From the NCBI RefSeq assembly GCF_019399895.1, contig NC_091866.1, positions 665,501 through 729,500 of the forward strand: DNA of 64,000 bases, given 5' to 3'. The stretch is from Cardiocondyla obscurior. Lineage: Eukaryota; Arthropoda; Insecta; Hymenoptera; Formicidae. Positions 25,176-38,000 of this stretch are shown here, piece after piece; position 1 is the first letter of the stretch; the number at the start of each line of letters is the position of its first letter. Position numbers and translations under genes: made by a program. Under the pieces are notes generated by a model. It had not been told where the DNA came from, did no database searches, and was given only the letters and a program-made list of their open reading frames with translations.

Positions 25176-27032
25176 TAACGTCACATCGTAACGGCCGCGT
25201 GTAAGCACTTTTCCGCGCGTTGGCGCGATAGCGGTTACTAAAAAATCGTAACTGCACGCGCAAATTGAATAAAGCACGCATACAGACAGGCGATGCTTAA
25301 TTAAAATTGTTTCCATTACGGCTCGATGTACCTCGCTAAAGGTTGTTTTCAATTGCATAATTAAGTGAATGCCGTGAAATAACGTATTAAGCGATTGCGA
25401 TTAACGTTTGCCGGGGGTCTGTTTATCAGCATTTAGTGGCGCCGGTGATTTTATGATCGGTTCTTTAATAATATTCATTATTAAAACTCGAGATTTTTAA
25501 TAAATCATTATATCATAAAAGCAGAATTATTTTTATTAATGAAAACATTTAATGCATCAAATATTACGTACTGTTAGTCGAGAGGACATAACGACTTTTC
25601 AAATCTGATTAAAATTAAAATTAATGTGAAATATAAAAAAAAATTATTTTATTATATATAATATATTTAATTGTACTTATATTATCTTCTTTATTTTTAT
25701 AAAAAATAAGTAAAGAATATGTTTAGACTGTGTTAAATGTGATTGTAAGTTTTGGATACTTGTAACGTAATAGATAAAATTTGTCTCTTACTTCTACTTT
25801 GCGTAAAAAGAGGGATTATCTTCTATTGAACGTAATCATTCCCAATTTTGTATATCGTTTTCTTTCTTTTTTTGCGCATCTCATTATACATAGATTGCAC
25901 ACAAGATTATGTACATTATGCCGTTGCATGTAATCTGGAAGGTTCGGAATCGCAAATCTGAGACGTTCCGATATAATTTTCCTAGTGAATGACCTGTTTC
26001 ATTTATAGAATTTGCTTTCTCTGTGGCTTTTATGCTTCTTCGTTAATTTTCAATTTATGCCGCGCAGCCCGCAGCGACATGAAATATTCCGCTTCTTATT
26101 TAACCGGGCGCCGTACGTCAGAAGTATTTTAAACGATCGCTCATGAATAAAACAAATCGTCACATTTAAATTACCGTGGCCAATAGGATCGCGCGCCATA
26201 AATTTTCATAAGCTCATCTTTATTAAACCTTTATTAAAGCAAGTGCCGCCGTTTGCAACAAAGTGGTTTATTTCACGTGTGTCTTTCTTTCCCTAATAAT
26301 TACAATAACAATTGTTTATTCACGATTTTCCTTCGCAATTTCGTCTTCGAGACTCGAAATGCCGCGTAACTCAACACAGTCATAAATAATTAATCAATTA
26401 GTTAACTAATAATACGTAACTGTCCCCTCTATAGATCTTTGTAATTAAAAATTGCAATTAAAAAAAGAAAATTAATGTCGTGGCTTGGCCCAAAAAGTAT
26501 AAAAAATTACAGTCGCGATTTATCTTATGCGCAAACAATTTTTTTTACCTAATTTGATTTACCGTATAATAATAATTAATGTTTAACGAATTTTCTACGC
26601 TTTTAACGAGGGAATTTCCCTGGCGATATTAATTGCCACCTGGTCGCTTCGTATCAGCTTGTTAATAACACCAGGAGCTTTTTCGATCGCGATCGGCGGC
26701 GACGGGGTTTTAAATTAATGTCAAGAAGAAGGTCACGCAGATTGGTGGGTTCCGCAAGATGGCACACGGCGGATCGTAGAATTCGACGATTACAAATTAC
26801 GGGGCAAACTGCGACCACCGCACCGGCGCGGCGGCTCTTACCCCCTTGGCCCCTTCGGTCCCCCTTGGCCGCGAAACCGCGCGTTCTAACGTCGAAAATT
26901 TATGGCCGTCCTCGTGAATTCAGCCGGCTGGCGTTACGAAAATCGAAGGTGTAATTTATACGGTCAACCGTCATTTTCACCGAGCCCTGAAGCCTTAATG
27001 GCACCCCGCGGAATCCGTCGTCATGCCCGTCG

Positions 27033-27539
27033 ATGTCGACGTCGCCCGCGACGTGCGTACGTCACGTCCGCCTGGTCGCTCCTGATGCGACGCTAATAAT
27101 TAACGGACGCACGGACATGCATCGCGGGCCCCCAAGCATCATTCCCGCGTCATTTAGCTCGAATAATAACAATAATCGCGAGCCGAGCGGCCAGCAATTA
27201 ATCCTCGATTTCATTGAAAACTTATTATTAAATTTATCAAAATTTGCATCTTTCCACGGCGATCACTTTTTGAAATATCGTGGAAAGTGTTCCCGACGTG
27301 GGAATGCGAAACGCGTGCATTCCTTCTTTGAAACACGTTATTTACGACGCATAGATAATTTACAGCGGACGCCGACTGAACAATTATCAGCGTGTAATTT
27401 ACTTGATAAACACAAAAATATTCATGGCACGCGAACAAACGCAGAGCGCGCGGTTTTAAAATTCTATCATCCTGAAATACTCGGGTTTTTTTTAATATTC
27501 TTTTTTTTTTTAAAGCACGCCGTTGCGGCAAATAAATAA
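27033..27539 (+). CDS. unrecognised 168-residue ORF, doubtful
   Basis: An ATG-started frame of 168 codons closing with TAA at 27537-27539. No domain is recognised. The first third lies in CpG-rich DNA where stops are rare; the middle (around QQLILDFIENLLLNLSKF) looks protein-like and crosses AT-richer DNA without a stop. A poly-N run (residues about 45-49) comes from an AAT/AAC repeat, and the hydrophobic C-terminal stretch comes from a run of T, both typical of chance translation of simple sequence. If real, it would be a small basic protein with one C-terminal hydrophobic segment. More likely a fortuitous frame in intronic DNA. Confidence 0.1.
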   Translation: MSTSPATCVRHVRLVAPDATLIINGRTDMHRGPPSIIPASFSSNNNNNREPSGQQLILDFIENLLLNLSKFASFHGDHFLKYRGKCSRRGNAKRVHSFFETRYLRRIDNLQRTPTEQLSACNLLDKHKNIHGTRTNAERAVLKFYHPEILGFFLIFFFFLKHAVAANK

Positions 27540-30500
27540 TTCATAGCGACTGATAATCGAAAAATCATCTGTGCGTAAGCTACGTGCAGTCGCGCATGAA
27601 TTCCGTCATTAACATCGATTAATAATTCGTCGCGGTGAACGACAGAGATAATTAATAATTACGATTACATGAGATGATTGTGACAGTATGATACTTGCGT
27701 TGAATCGCTAATTAACGATTTCACGCACCGATATGTGACGTGAACACTGGCGAACGAATATCTCCAATTATAGTAAAAAAAAAAATTCCAACATGGCAAA
27801 TCAATAATCGAAAGAATTTTCGTTTCTTGGCGTATTCGAGACCGTTCCATTCACGTATTTTTCGATCGCTCTACTTGCGGGGTCCTCTCGAGACCGACGA
27901 GCACTTCGAACTAAAGCCGCCGAGTCTCAAAGTCCTGATTTCGTTCAATTCATGGATCCCTGATTGCATGCACTCACCCGCGATGACTGGTGCGCCCGAA
28001 TCGATTATGATTGCGAGACACTCGCGCGCCACCACCCCCTCAAACACCAAGATTCCCGTGCCTGTGTTATATCTAATGCAAGAAGTTTCTCAATTTAGCT
28101 CGCATTCGAGTACATTGCGACTGCATTCGCTATTAAACGCACACGAAATTAGCTATACGACTTGTGTGTACGGAGGTTTCTGGGATCGGGGGGATCACGA
28201 ATAGCCCTCAAAAATCTCATCGCCGTAATTAATTAGCCGTGAATGTAGCGCGGCAGTGCTCGAAAAGTTTTAACAACGGAGATTCTTATTTGGCATATAA
28301 TTATTCGGTTTACTCGCGTGCAGATCCGTAAAAGAAAAAAAATAAAACTAAATAAACGAAATAAACTAAATAATAATTTATTTAGCCTGAAAAAATAAGG
28401 TAATTTATGAAAGCCACGAGAACTTACAGTTTTAATACTTGTCCCTGTTTTGTAACATCAAATTATTACATTAGACGCAAATCAAATATTTAACTATAAA
28501 AAATTCGTGACATTTCTGTATTTTATATATTTCCATTATTCATAAATTCACGTGTTTAATATTTGACAAGTGTATTAAATTAATTCATATATTTTTTCAT
28601 CTACAATTAATGAACAAATTGGATAATTAATAGAGTTTCCCAAATGCAGAGAACTTTAATAATAATTTCGATTGGCGAATATTGACGTAACGTAAATGTA
28701 TCGTTGTGAGAAGTTTGTTCCGAACACGAACGTATTAAAAAAAAAAAAAAAGTACTCGGTATTTTTGCTCGCCGCGTTTTCGACTCTACATTTCCGTGAG
28801 AGCAGAAGAGGAGAGATTGTCGAATGCAGAAATTATTTCCGTCGAAGTGCGCGGCGTTAAACGGACGTTTCGCGCATATATCGAAGCGAGCGCAAAAAAG
28901 ATCTTCAGAAACACGCGTACGCGATAAGCACGGTATTTCAAAATGCAGTACGTATGATAGGAGAACTTCCTCAATTTATTCCTCGGAGCTGCGGCGCGCG
29001 CGATCTGAATGCAACACGCTCTTGTTGAATGCAATTGTCGTGCTGGAGCAGTAAATCTCTCATCGCAAAATGGCCGGCGAGCGTCAGCGATAACAACCCT
29101 TTTCAAAGTCAACCAATTATCTACCGCCTCTTTGAGAACTTCTAATTGCATACTTTGCATTTGAGTTAAAAAAAAAAAATGAATTGCTTTTTCGACCGTA
29201 ATTGATAGTCGTTTAAATTTCTTTATATTTTATTAATCTGTTAATATTTTTATGTTAATAACGTTTTAATTTAACAATTTTTTTTATTGTGCGAGAAGAG
29301 TATAATGGTTTCTGAGGGAAACGAAAATAATAGTAATAACAGCAACAATAATAATATTAATTATTAATTACTCGTCTTTCAGAGAAGAAAGAAATCACAT
29401 CGAATTAATAAACGATCCTTCTTCGTATCCGATACATATTCCGCGTACCGCGAAAATTCTGACGCTGTAATAAGTTGCTCCGGAAGTCAGTTGATATTTT
29501 AATTATTCTCCACGAGATCGAGCAAAATTTATTTGCAATTCTCTAAGTCATCTTGTGCCGATTTATCACGAGCCAGTCAGGGCGTTAGACCGCGAACACT
29601 TGACTTTTAAATAATCCGGTTAAAAATCGAGGAACGGCGGACGGCGTCGGGATTTTGTCGACTCACACTCTTCAGCTCGCAAGAAGCGGCCGCATGCATC
29701 GGCATGCAGCCTCTCTTATCGAGCGGCACCGATGAGTCGCCGAGGGCGTCTAATTTATTCCCGCTTCGCGCTTACAATAATGGCCGGCAATTATCGCCGG
29801 CCTGATGCATGTGGGCTTTTCTTTTTTTTTATGTCACGCGCGTGTAGGCCACTCGCTACAAAGTTACCGTCTCAACGGCGTTAATTCTCGTTAATTCCCC
29901 TAATTTCAATACGCCTCGCGTGCTACGCGGATTTTACACGATGCCGATTAATTATGCATCCTTATCGCTCATCGTAGCGCGCGTTACGTTCGAGATGCTA
30001 GCGCGTATCGTGATGAATTATAGCACTTGTCGCGTCGCACGACGAACCTGATTTTTTCGCTGTGGGTTTTTTTTTTTTTTTTTTTAATCCTTCGAATGGC
30101 TACGTTGAACAAAAATACTGCTTTTGCAACTGTTGTAAAATTTGTGAATCCGGATTGGCATCCGTGGTTTTAAATTCAGTCAAAATTAAGAGCATGATGC
30201 CAAAGAGATTTATGTTTTTTATGACAATTGCAAAGCAGCTTTCTCTGGTCCAGTTCAGTCATTGTAGCGTATTAGCTGTAGCAGTATTTGTATAGTACTA
30301 ATTAAAATGATAATTATTGCAATTTATATTAAATACAATGCTAACAGAGGTATAATAAATTATCTCTCGTCTTCAAGTAAGTAATCGAAAAACATTTATA
30401 AATTATTTGTCAGTATTGTAATTGATAATGTGAAAATATTCTGAGAAAAATTGTTTATTAAACACTTTACTTTTAATATATTCTAAACACAGCTTGAAAT

Positions 30501-30754
30501 AAATGTTAGGTACTTCGACTCGGATGCTGCACATTCACACAGTTAAAGTCGTTCATTAAACGAGAACGCGGATTGCATTCGTAAAGTATCTAACGTTAAA
30601 TATCACCAAGTTTAAATGGTTTTATTATAAAATTAGTTTAAAATTAACCAAACAAGATTAATTGCATAAATAATATATTCATCGCTTACATTCTTGAAAC
30701 TTAACACTTAAACTTTTGCTTAAAGCTTTTGAGGGAAAAAGATACTTTCGCGAC

Positions 30755-30784
30755 GAGAGAGAAAGAGAGAGAGCGAGAGAGAGG
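30755..30784. repeat. interrupted (GA)n tract
   Basis: GA dinucleotides broken by AAA and one GC step. Confidence 0.8.
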
Positions 30785-32836
30785 GATAACTTGGTTCGTT
30801 TTACATCATAATCGTATCAAGGTCTAGGTATCCACCTTTATTTAAATAACATTCGAGTTCCCCGTTATCACGCGACCACAATTCAACGTCGTGGCACATT
30901 TCTGCCCTTAACATGCCAAGCTTTCGGCAGATACGGGCGGCGGGCGAGATCCCTGAAAAATCAGGCGGGATTTTTTATTCACCAATTCTGTCACGCGTGC
31001 GTGTGCATGTGGGATACACATCGATTCGGCCAACGGGCCGATGTTTGCTTATCGCGAAGGGACGTAAATTAAGGAACCGACGGCCATAAATCACACAACT
31101 AGAACGGACTGTATCGCCGTCAGAATATCAAAACGCGAACGGAAGGCTCGACACGACGAACATGGAGTCGGAATAACTTAGCGGGCGTTGAAGAAAAATC
31201 GCGGTTTAATCGCGTTCGTCCGACGCGGGCTTTAATAGCGCTTCTAGAGCAACGTTTATCTAGAGCCCTCATTTTTTTTTTCCTCCACCCATATTGCGGC
31301 GTTACGATTATACGAGTTTTCTCGGAGAAAACCGTATACGCCCGGCAGAAACTCGTTTCTTTGAAAATTTACATATTTCTTTCTAGGTAAAAGATAATCC
31401 TTGCGCTTCGCCATTTAATATTAAAAATTACAATTGCAGAAACGAGAAACGTGGCAATACTCATTTTACAAAACAAAGACATTAAAAATTCTTATACAAA
31501 TATATGGAACGGTAAAGCCGGCGAAATAGGGGATTTATCTCAATCACAATACTTTTATTAGAACATTGTATTTGTGCGGAAATGAGCTCGATACGTACAG
31601 CGTACTCTAATTAGCATGGTAAATGCTTTAATTTCAAAAGTACGCAGTAGCGTCGTTTCGAAAATTGCCGCTCGAATAAGAAAATACTCCAATTTTTACG
31701 TGATTCGAATTCCTGAGTTTTCCATCCGTTAATCTTCATGAGGTTTATATCGAGAGGAACTTCCAATTAACTCGACGACGTTTACGATCGGGCGGTCACG
31801 ATTGATCATTCTAATAGTTATTTCGAATTCCGTAAAACGCCGCTATAAACATGATTTCGGGCACCAATTTAACGATCTATTCGCATTCCTCGCGGACGTG
31901 ACATGGGATAGACGGTTCACGGTGTTCCCTTACTTTTCTTTTACCCAAAACTTAACAACGAAAGCTCTTTGCGCTTTTATTTACTTAATAGTTACGTTTT
32001 GAAATTCCACGCGGTCACGTCGTCGAAATTCAAAGTCTCGATCTCGCCGCAAAACGATCGAGATTGTACTTTGATGTGTTTCCCCTTACGTGCCTCGAAT
32101 TGTATTTCGTACCACGCAAGCTCTCCTCGTTCCGTGTCTTCGCGACGTTTGTTAGAGAAATTATAATTTGTCTTACGAGATAATCGCTGGGAATTACCGC
32201 GCCGTAAAAATAGATTTCCACGCCAAGCTTACCTAAAACACACAGAAAAAGAAAACGTATTTATTAGTGATCTTCATAAAATCGTCAGATTAATCAAACA
32301 TTTGAAAACCCAATGTTTCGATTTTAGTTACGATTTATTTCTATACATAGATAACTTCACATTTGACGTAATAAGTAGCAGGCACTTTTTTGGTTAAATG
32401 TTTTTAAAATAATACATTTTAAAATAAAACGTGTTTGCATTCGTGCCCGGAGCAGAATAAGAAGCAGAGTCGAGATGCACAAAGAAGAATTAAAATATAA
32501 AAGGAATAACAAGCATTTTCTTCTTTCCTAGTTGTTATTATTATATTACCACATTACCCGGTACTCTCTCCTAAGATAATTTAGATTACGGTTTAGTAAT
32601 GTATATATTTTACTTCTCATTGCACGCAGAAGATAGAATGCAACTGGTAGCAAGACTTGAAAGGGCTTCAGAGGAATATTTCTTTGAGAAACTTATTTCG
32701 TAACTTGTAATTTTAAAACCTTTTACTTTCAAAGCTTGTATATGTATAAATTCGACGAGGGAAAGAAAAAAAAAATTCTAATATAAAAATATTAACATAT
32801 ATTCTATACAATTTTAGTGTACTTCTTTAATTACAA

Positions 32837-32907
32837 CCCGAGTGGAAATTGATTCTCACCGTTACATAGTTGTAAAATCAGATTAGCTAGATAAATTTCC
32901 ACTCGGG
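32837..32907. mobile_element. 71-bp element with 14-bp perfect terminal inverted repeats
   Basis: CCCGAGTGGAAATT (32837-32850) and its exact reverse complement AATTTCCACTCGGG (32894-32907) enclose 43 nt of unrelated sequence. TA dinucleotides lie 2-3 nt outside each terminus (32832-32833 and 32910-32911), so a TA-target MITE is plausible. A 14-bp GC-containing match at this spacing is unlikely by chance in AT-rich surroundings. Alternative: a protein-binding inverted repeat or an RNA hairpin. Confidence 0.35.
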
Positions 32908-34966
32908 AATATATTATATAGATTATTATATTTCTTGATATAATATACATATATGTATATATACATGCATAAAATTCAACATTTTAAAACTCCGTCAAGA
33001 TAAAAGTTCTATGTGAATAGCTTTGATAACACTTCTGTTACTTATTGGTACTTTTCAAGCTAAACTCGCTAAAATCCTTCAACTTTAATAGCAACTTTAA
33101 CATTATAGTTATAGTAATCTCGCCCATTAAACTCCTTATTAAATTCTGGGTAAGAAGGAACCAAGTATAAATTGCATAAAGTATAGGTAGGAGGTTGCCA
33201 GACATCGATCGAACGTCATTCCTCTTATATTATTCATTGTCATATTGATACTACGAAAAAGAAATAATTGACAATTTTTTCCTTTCCTTTTAATTTTAAA
33301 TAGAAGGCAAAATCAACTTTACAATTAAATCACGATGTTCATATCTTTGACATTTGATGCTGCTGACGTAATCGGATTTTTAAAATTTAAAACAATATGT
33401 CATGCGAAAGCCGTTTATCAGAAAAATGACATATTGATTATCACTGTCACCGTTTGATTATTTAACGACAGTCTGATTTGCAATATTTGCATATTTAACG
33501 TCATCTGATATTCCATAAAAAGAAATATTTCATATTTTACATTAGGTCAGAGATTAAAGTTGTATTAAAAACGTTTAAGACTGCTAATTTTAAATTAAAT
33601 TTAAATAACATGAAAATATAGTAAATTAAATTTTAAAAATTTTAAAAATATTGTTTTTTTTTTTCAATAAATTGATCGAAAAAATTAATTTTTATTTAAA
33701 AAGGAAAACGGCGCAGTGTGTATTCTCTTCATTTTTCAAATATTTTTGCATGCACTTATATTGTTATAAGTTTATAAATTTTAAACCCAATTGCTAGATA
33801 TAAGTATACAGAAAAATGTAACAAAATTTCTGTACATAGCAATTTCTACTTGGAATTGTCTGCGTTATTGGAACCGTTTAATTAAATGCAGCGTAACTTC
33901 CGTAGTGCCGTGTTTGCGGTACTATGTATGATATTGAAGATCAGTCAACCGTAACGATGCTCTGGTACCTTGCTAGCGGCCGTACCGACTAGACGGTGGG
34001 ACCAGAAATGTTGAGATATTTCGAAAGTCGCGAGAATTAATAAATAAATTAAACGTACATAATTTTTAGTATATGTATAATTACATATTTTAATAAAAGT
34101 TATTACAACCTTTTATTTTAAAAGTAATTTTTTATAAATCAAAAACAACTTGATTTTGCTACGAGTTATAGAATTTTTTTGTAATTATTTAAAAAATAAT
34201 GCAGAATTATTTATTTTATAACAAATTAAAAAAAAAAAAATCTTTGAGTGCGTAATTTTTTAAAGAATTTTTTATAATTTAATAATTTTTCGCTAAAAAT
34301 AATTTGTACAACAATTAAAATAAATGTTGCAAATACTAAGACTAGTAATAAAATTAGAAGCAAGGCACTTCATAATGTTGAATCGAATACTCCGACATTC
34401 TGGTCTTACTTAGCATAAAGTTGATTCTCCGATTAGTATCGCTCAAGTTCATCGCGAAAACTGTCCGTGGAGAATTTCGTAGGAACCCGACATGCAAGCT
34501 AACATAAGCCACTTAATAAATCCTTGTCCATATAGAGCGACGAGTCTAAATCTCTGTGACTTCGTATGTGAATATATGCGAGATTGTCTCGTAAAATAAC
34601 GATGAAAAATATTTAACATTTTGCGTTGTTCGCGAAACGACACGGCGTGACAATGATAACAACAATTGAGAAACGCGTTATTATTTTATATAAATCTGTA
34701 CAATAATTTATTCGCCGAACATAACAAAGAAGTTTTATTCGTAAATGACAATAAAAAATTATATATTTAATCTGAAATATACATATAACAATACGAGCTG
34801 CATAAAATATATACATATATATTATTACCTATTAATTATAAAGCAGGAAAATTTATCCCATAATAATCAATTAATACACTCGACAGAATGTTTAAATGCA
34901 CGTTTAAGCGTTTACCCGGATTTTTAATATACACTTATAATATAAAATTTTGTTTTTATTAATATA

Positions 34967-35031
34967 AAAACTCAGACAATTCTCACTTGTACTTATAGAA
35001 TAACTTCACATGTGAAAATTATCTGAGTTTT
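34967..35031 (+). ncRNA. 65-nt pre-miRNA-like hairpin (strand undetermined)
   Basis: The arm at 34967-34990 pairs with 35008-35031 over 24 positions with three mismatches (two C-A, one U-U in the plus-strand RNA). Inside, TTA (34993-34995) can pair with TAA (35001-35003) to close a 5-nt loop. Total length and spaced mismatches fit an animal microRNA precursor. The mature-like arm does not match any insect microRNA I remember. A short MITE with inverted termini would give the same signal, and either strand could be transcribed. Confidence 0.25.
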
Positions 35032-38000
35032 GACATAAACAGAAAATAGCAAAAGTTTACTGAATTGCAAATACCAAAATTAAAAAAAATATTGGTTTAA
35101 TTATGTTTTAAATCATACCGTACGTTAAATAATTTTAAGAATACATATTTAAATTCAACAATCGCGCCCGGAGAATATTCGCATGAAACTATTGATCCCA
35201 GACACACACATCAAGCTGATGATCAATTCCCGAATACGAACAATCCGGTTTTTCGGTCGCGTTCGTACGAATAACGACGATATAAACAAGAGGGCGAGCT
35301 CTAATCGTGGCCAATTAAAAAGAGTTCCGCTAATGGAATGAACGTTTATACCGCACTTCGCTGACGCGGCGGTATTAGGTATGCCATTCGGTCCGATATT
35401 TATCGAGGATCCGGCATTCTTGTTTTGTGTTCCCTCTAACGAAAGAAGGAGCACTCTCCGCTTGTTGTTTTACGAGCGTGATCGCTGCTCGATCAGGAAA
35501 ATGCTGTTCCACCATTACAACGAGTAACATTTTTCAATCTCTCTTTTTTTTCTTTTTTTTTTTACCTTCGCGAAACGCAATTCGGATCGTTTGTTTCCGA
35601 AAAGTAACACACTGCAAACTAAATTTTAAAGAAAGCAAGAGAAATCTGTTCTAAAATATACCGAATTTCACGCGGCACTATCTCTTGAAAAATTTAAAAC
35701 TGTGGACAGTAATTTTTTCACAAATGAAATAAACTTGTGCATTTTATAAATATTTAAATTTTGTATAACATTTATTTTGTATATATGCAAAACGTCCAGT
35801 TTAATTAAATTTTATAACTGTGTTTACTGGTTTTGAAATATAACAGATTAACTTAGATTATTTTTTAATCTTCTGGTTTTAAACAAACATAACGCGAATA
35901 ATTTAAAAAAAATACTATTTTTGATCAAAATAATTTAAAGGGTGGGTGAATATACAAACGTAATAAAGTCAATAATAAAATAAAATATGCTTATATGAAT
36001 AACACTAAATATATAAAAAAAAAACTACATATAAGAAAACTTTAAATAAAAAATAAAATTTATTGAAAGCAGATAAATTTTATTTTCGTTTGAATTAACA
36101 CAATAATAATGCATGGCTGTTTGTAATATCAAGTGTCATTATTTTTAATTATTCATCGTGGAAAACATTATTTATTACACGATGCTAACAAATCAATTGT
36201 AAAAGTATTTTCACTTTAATATGCATTGTTAATAAAATTTGGTATTACAGAAAACTATGTTCTACTGAATGGAAAAGGACAAAACTGTACGTTTGAAATC
36301 TACATATATTGAAATTCCGATAAAAATATCTTGTTTTCTTCCTGCAAGAAAAATCTTTATCCGGCGCACATAATATTGAAAATTACACGTATTTTTATTC
36401 AATATTACATCTTTCTATTGACAACCGTGTGAAACAACAATATCAATAAATAATGTTAAATAAGGTGTCCGTAACTCACTTTAATTTTTAAAGATACTGA
36501 TTTTAGTGATCACCTAATTTAATACGATGATGATATATCGACAAACATAATAAATGTTTCCAAAGCAGACAACGTTTTTTTAAAAACTCTTCAATTTCTC
36601 TTGGTCAAAGAAAAAAATCCACTCACTTTGAGTTTTTTAATTAATATTTAAATTAATGCTTTCAAACAATATTTACAACGTTATTTAAGAAAATCGCGTT
36701 TCTTTTTGTTCTTTTCTTTTTCGTTAATTTATTTGCAGAATAAAAATTACGAATGGACGGAGCCGGCTATTTTGTTATCGCGACTTTGCGGCATGTTGCG
36801 CTGCCGAAAGCCCCATTCGTAAGCTGGATGTGCAATTTCCGTTTTATCTGTCTAATTAAATTTACCGACGGTATATGCAGGATTTCCAAACGACGCTCCG
36901 ATATTTCCTCATTTCATTCTCCAGTGAGTTTCGTTGCCGCGCTCCACAGGTGCACCTAGCCGAGCGTTGCAACTACCTTTCGACCATCGCGCTCTGCCAC
37001 GGTCATCCTTTCGATTCTAATCGCGTGCGATTATGCGTTCGCGTGCACGTGAATTACACACGAATCACACGGACGGCGAAATCAAATTATTCCCGAATCC
37101 CAAGCCGAATCCGTTCGACTAGTGAAACACGGCGGCGCCCAAATAGAATAAGCTAAGGTGACGTAGGAATTTCGCTGACGATCTTTCATTAGACGATTAT
37201 CCCGAAAATTTATCAATATAAAGTCTCGCAAAGTTATTACATAAAATAACATGTGAAATGTTATATATCTAAACGTTTAAACATTTAAATGTATTAACGA
37301 TACTTTTATTACGAGTCGGCGTTAATAATTTTCTTAGTTTTTATATTAGATCCATGAGTCGAAGAATTTACATATACGTATATGAAAAAAATTCATGTTT
37401 TGTAAAAATTAAGCATTGGAAAATTAAACATCATTACTTGAGACATCGACGCGATTCTTGAGAGACGTTTATAAAACCGTTCGCTTTAATAAAGTTTGAC
37501 GTTTTATATCCGACGACATGTGTCTGACGGTTTTTTTTTTGCACGGCACTTTGACGCAAGTTATCGTTTATCGAAGGAATCACCGCCGGAGAATTAGTTT
37601 GAACAAACCGACGATTAGCGTCGGTTTGGAGCGAGTCGGCGCGCGACTTACACGTACTAAATAAAGGTGTAAGCCGGTGTAATTGAGTCCGGAGCCGGAA
37701 ATACGGCGCTGGCACTTGTTACTCCGCAGGTAGAAACCGTGTTCCTGGTTTCTAATTAAGTCCCGTCGTAATAGCGCGAACCGTCCACTCGGCCGGCGGC
37801 CGCAAAATCGCGATCGCTTTTTGCCACGCGCAAATTTATGGACGGCGACTTCGCCTAGTGCGGCGCGCGATAATTGATGCGGGGATTCGATCGTTGCTTA
37901 CGCGAGGTGATACCATTTTTTTTTTTTCTTCTTTATTTCCTTTTCGAGCGAGGTCAAGAGGAGTGGATAGTATCGCATTTCGCAAAAACGTAGCCGTGTT

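Larger units (their letters stand above)
19582..31000. other. presumed intron or intergenic DNA right of cassette A
   Basis: GC-rich islands at about 19990-20870, 21150-21640, 22000-22260 and 26630-27130 alternate with AT-rich stretches. Apart from the two doubtful ORFs (24927, 27033) no exon is supported. A small GC palindrome at 29782-29802 (GGCCGGC, 7-nt loop, GCCGGCC) is within chance. If cassette A donates to a downstream gene this is intron. Confidence 0.5.
31001..36730. other. gene-free: mainly AT-rich DNA with small inverted-repeat elements
   Basis: 31001-32230 is mixed. 32231-35150 is strongly AT-rich with balanced patches (33840-34020, 34330-34660) and holds the 71-bp TIR element and the pre-miRNA-like hairpin. 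35155-35500 is a GC-balanced island with an open minus frame lacking an early ATG. 35640-36730 is AT-rich and featureless. Confidence 0.55.

Noticed and set aside
33393..33436. 11-bp inverted repeat CAATATGTCAT/ATGACATATTG with 22-nt spacer
   Set aside because: Expected by chance in AT-rich DNA of this length; no element-like ends.
36739..36818. Possible exon between TTTGCAG and a GTAAGC
   Set aside because: Isolated, no partner exon or promoter, and AG/GT pairs at this spacing are common.
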